A stretch of 64,000 nucleotides of DNA from NCBI GenBank assembly GCA_963754265.1, contig CAVWFB010000016.1:496001-560000 (forward strand), read 5' to 3'. This DNA comes from AC-32 sp963754265. GTDB lineage: Bacteria; Actinomycetota; Thermoleophilia; Gaiellales; Gaiellaceae. The notes below the pieces were generated by a model. That model saw nothing but the letters and a program-made list of their open reading frames with translations, did no database searches and was not told the origin of the DNA. The position numbers were made by a program, and so were the translations under genes. Shown piece by piece: positions 61,469 through 64,000 of this stretch; within the stretch, counting starts at the first letter, position 1, and every line of letters begins with the position of its first letter.

Positions 61469-63076
61469 ATGAGTAGCGGACCCGCGGCGACCGATTCAAC
61501 GCGCTACCTCGACGACCGGGAACAACTCCACAAGCTCGGCTATGCGCAGGAGCTGTTCCGCTCGATGGGCGGCTTCCAGAACTTCGCCATCTCGTTCACG
61601 ATCATCTCGATCCTGGCCGGCTGCCTGACCTCGTACGCGATCGCGTTCAACCAGGGCGGCCCGGTGGCGATCACCTGGGGCTGGCTGATCGTCGGTTTCT
61701 TCTGCATCGTCGTCTCGCTGGCGATGGGGGAGATCGCCTCGACCTACCCGACGGCAGGTGGTCTGTACTTCTGGTCTTCCAAGCTTGGAAGCCCGGGCTG
61801 GGGCTGGTTCACCGGCTGGTTCAACCTGGTCGGGCAGATCGCGGTCACCGCCGCGATCGGCTTCGGCTGCGCGATCTTCATGACGTCGTGGCTGAACCTC
61901 ATCACCGACGGCAGCTACGGGAATACGTACCACTGGATCTACATGACCTACGCCTTCATCATGCTCGGCGCCGGCCTGATCAACATGTTCAAGGTGCCGA
62001 TCACCGCCGCCTTGAACGCCTTCTCGGCCTGGTGGCACATGATCGGCGTGCTGGTGATCGTGGGGATCCTGATCATCGTCCCTGACCACCACAGGTCGTT
62101 CGGCTACGTCTTCGGCCAGACGATCAACAACACGGGCTTCGGCGGCGGGACGACGTCGGGCATCGTCTTCTTCTACGTCTTCCTGACCGGACTCCTCATG
62201 GCCCAGTACACGATCACGGGCTACGACGCCTCGGCGCACATGAGTGAAGAAACGCGGAGCGCCTCCGTCGGGGCCGCGTGGGGAATGGTCATGTCGGTCG
62301 TGGTCTCGGTGATCTTCGGGTTCATCCTGCTCGTCGCGGTCACCTTCGTGGTGCCCAACGACACCGCTGCTGCGGCGGCAGGGACCTACGTGATCAGCTA
62401 CATCTGGACGGCGTCGATGAGCAAGGGCTGGGCCGAGTTCCTGCTCTTCATCGCCGTGGTGGCGCAGTGCTTCTGCACGATCGCCTCCACGACCTCGGCC
62501 TCGCGGATGATGTTCGCGTTCTCCCGCGACCGGGCGGTCCCGGGCCACCAGCTCTGGAAGCGGGTGTCCAAGCGCGACCGCATCCCGATCTACACCGTCT
62601 GGGCGATCGTCGTGCTCGCGTTCCTGACGCCGTTGCCGGCCTGGTGGTTCGGCTACACGGGCTACGCGGCGTCGACGGCTGTGGCGGTGATCGGCCTCTA
62701 CATCGCGTTCATGCTGCCGATCATCCTCAGGCTCCGTGCCGGCGAGAAGTTCGAGCGAGGCGCCTGGCACCTCGGCCGCCACTACAAGTGGATCGACGCG
62801 GTCGCGATCGTCTGGATCATCTTCATCTGCATCGTCTTCATGCTTCCGGCGTTCAGGGCCGGTGTTCCATGGAAGGACGGCTACGACTGGAACCTGCTCA
62901 ACTACACGCCGATCATGGTCGGCGCGGCCTTCCTGCTCTTCGGCGGCTGGTACGTGATCTCGGCCCACAAGTGGTTCAAGGGGCCGATCCGCCAGGGCGA
63001 CGACGACGAGCTGGCGCGGATCGAACGGGAGTACGGCGAGGGCGACGCCCCGACGCCGGCTCCGGCGAGCCCGTAG
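61469..63076 (+). CDS. APC family amino acid/amine permease
   Basis: 535 residues with 12 membrane spans. The N-terminus HKLGYAQELFRSMGGFQNF leads into TM1 and the family segment SFTIISILAGCLTSYA; EIASTYPTAGGLYFW is in the TM3 region; TGYDASAHMSEETRSAS is the loop after TM6. Imports the amine or amino acid fed to the ligase pathway. Strong ribosome site GGGAGGAAGG before ATG 61469. The charged tail (about 25 residues) is cytoplasmic. Confidence 0.93.
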   Translation: MSSGPAATDSTRYLDDREQLHKLGYAQELFRSMGGFQNFAISFTIISILAGCLTSYAIAFNQGGPVAITWGWLIVGFFCIVVSLAMGEIASTYPTAGGLYFWSSKLGSPGWGWFTGWFNLVGQIAVTAAIGFGCAIFMTSWLNLITDGSYGNTYHWIYMTYAFIMLGAGLINMFKVPITAALNAFSAWWHMIGVLVIVGILIIVPDHHRSFGYVFGQTINNTGFGGGTTSGIVFFYVFLTGLLMAQYTITGYDASAHMSEETRSASVGAAWGMVMSVVVSVIFGFILLVAVTFVVPNDTAAAAAGTYVISYIWTASMSKGWAEFLLFIAVVAQCFCTIASTTSASRMMFAFSRDRAVPGHQLWKRVSKRDRIPIYTVWAIVVLAFLTPLPAWWFGYTGYAASTAVAVIGLYIAFMLPIILRLRAGEKFERGAWHLGRHYKWIDAVAIVWIIFICIVFMLPAFRAGVPWKDGYDWNLLNYTPIMVGAAFLLFGGWYVISAHKWFKGPIRQGDDDELARIEREYGEGDAPTPAPASP

Positions 63077-63083
63077 CGACGAC

Positions 63084-64000
63084 TCAGCCCCTGAGCCGCT
63101 CTCCGGTGGGATCGAAGAGCGGCTCGGGGGCGACCTCGCCTTCGACCCACTCCCCGAAGATCTCCACCTCCACCGGCTGCTCGGGCTTCGCGTGCCCGGC
63201 CGGGACGTACGCGTACGCGATCGAGCGCTCGACCGTGTAGCCGTAGCCGCCGCTCGTGACGCGGCCGACGAGCTCGCCGTCGACCCGCACGGGCTCCGAC
63301 CCGAGCGCGACGGAGCGGGGGTCGGAGAGGACGAGGCAGGCGAGCCTGCGTTCCGGCTCCTGCGCCTCGAGCAGGGCCTCGCGCCCGATGAAGTCCTCCT
63401 TGTCGAGCTTGACCGCGAAGCCGAGCCCCGCCTCGTAGGGCGTGTCGTCGGGGGTGATGTCGGCGCCCCAGACGCGGTAGCCCTTCTCCAGGCGCAGCGA
63501 GTCGATCGCCTTGTAGCCGCCGGCGACCAGGCCGTGGGCGCGGCCCGACTCCCAGAGCGTGTCCCAAAGAGCGAGCCCGAACTCGGTCGGGCAATAGAGC
63601 TCCCAGCCGAGCTCGCCCACATAGGTCACACGGAGCGCCAGGCACGGAACCGGGCCGACGGCGAGCTCGCGCGCGCGCATGTACCCGAAGGCGAGCTCGT
63701 CGGTCGTCGTCGCCTGCAGGATCTCGCGCGCGGACGGCCCCCAGAGGCCGAGGCAGGCGAGCTTGGAGGTGACGTCCTCGACGAGCACCGAGCCGTCCTC
63801 CGGCGCGTGCTGGCGGATCCACGCGAGGTCGTGGCGGCCGAAGGCCGTGCCGGTGACGATCCGGAAGCGATCCTCGGCGAGGCGCGTGACCGTGAAGTCG
63901 CATTCGATCCCTCCCCGCGCGTTGAGCATCGAGGTGTAGGTGATCTGCCCGACCTCGCGCGCGACCCGGTTGTCGCAGACCCGCTCCAGGAAGGCCGCCG
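63084..64000 (-). CDS. C-terminal part of a dimethylglycine/sarcosine dehydrogenase-like flavoenzyme (GcvT domain), 5' end off the window
   Basis: 305 residues readable, ending at 63084. The window edge reads AAFLERVCDNRVAREVGQ, then YTSMLNARGGIECDFTV, YVGELGWELYCPTEFG and EKGYRVWGADITPDDTPYEAG, all of the folate-binding aminomethyltransferase (GcvT) fold at the end of such flavoproteins. The N-terminal FAD part is off the window, so the substrate is open. It is convergent with the permease gene, 7 bp apart. Confidence 0.88.
   Translation of the reverse strand, partial: AAFLERVCDNRVAREVGQITYTSMLNARGGIECDFTVTRLAEDRFRIVTGTAFGRHDLAWIRQHAPEDGSVLVEDVTSKLACLGLWGPSAREILQATTTDELAFGYMRARELAVGPVPCLALRVTYVGELGWELYCPTEFGLALWDTLWESGRAHGLVAGGYKAIDSLRLEKGYRVWGADITPDDTPYEAGLGFAVKLDKEDFIGREALLEAQEPERRLACLVLSDPRSVALGSEPVRVDGELVGRVTSGGYGYTVERSIAYAYVPAGHAKPEQPVEVEIFGEWVEGEVAPEPLFDPTGERLRG

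Noticed and set aside
61496..63622. 708-codon minus-strand frame opposite the permease
   Set aside because: Shadow; rich in Asp, His and Arg with no domain, while the plus strand encodes a permease with 12 spans.

Overview
The window is high-GC DNA packed with overlapping genes. Frequent GTG starts, a conserved rpmE-prfA-prmC-tsaC-glyA-upp-wecA-atp gene order, leaderless -10 boxes of the TANNNT type and secreted/lipoprotein features of a monoderm cell point to a deep-branching actinobacterium. I infer something like class Thermoleophilia (Gaiellales/Solirubrobacterales), probably a metagenome-derived or draft genome; no marker here fixes the taxon.

Layout. 1-4420 (minus): peptide-type ABC transporter (oppC, binding protein, oppB, partial oppD). 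4542-11076 (minus): F1Fo ATP synthase atpZ-I-B-E-F-H, then a secreted protein gene and an antisense lipoprotein gene, then atpA-atpG; atpD and atpC are not here. 11865-23860 (minus): thirteen-gene run etfB-etfA-ETF:quinone oxidoreductase-ilvA-rpmE-DUF1385-prfA-prmC-hydrolase-tsaC-glyA-upp-wecA. 23925-29892: M23 peptidase, enoyl-CoA hydratase, and a two-gene cobalamin mutase whose active-site residues look like isobutyryl-CoA mutase rather than methylmalonyl-CoA mutase, plus two members of a three-member paralogous membrane-anchored family. 30014-34704: histidine kinase, convergent response regulator, and a collagen-like gene whose frame is broken about ten times. 34752-41190: cobalamin adenosyltransferase, acyl-CoA dehydrogenase, HD-GYP response regulator, 3-hydroxyacyl-CoA dehydrogenase, a frameshifted acetyltransferase and a thiolase. 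Within this stretch lie a Rieske oxygenase gene reduced to its two ends and a 163-bp MITE-like element.

42079-48143 (plus): a complete trp operon, trpL-E-G-D-CF-B-A. A leaderless leader peptide with three Trp codons is followed by an intrinsic terminator (transcription attenuation), and trpC is fused to trpF. 48178-54840: NYN protein, membrane protein, a membrane/cytochrome c fusion, M15 and L,D-transpeptidase cell-wall enzymes, a flavin reductase, DUF488, and a frameshifted M6 metallopeptidase. 55005-57714: multidrug MFS exporter, STAS-like protein and an ECF sigma factor. 57930-64000: SDR, aldehyde dehydrogenase, glutamine-synthetase-like ligase, amino-acid permease and the C-terminal GcvT-like part of a flavin oxidoreductase, together an amine-utilisation cluster.

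Metabolically the window couples acyl-CoA oxidation (dehydrogenase, hydratase, 3-hydroxyacyl-CoA dehydrogenase, thiolase, acyl-CoA mutase and its cofactor enzyme) to the respiratory quinone pool through ETF and ETF-QO, next to the ATP synthase. Many neighbouring genes overlap by 4 nt at NTGA, so translational coupling is the rule. No tRNA, rRNA, CRISPR array or intact transposase gene was seen, and no gene-free stretch exceeds 300 bp.
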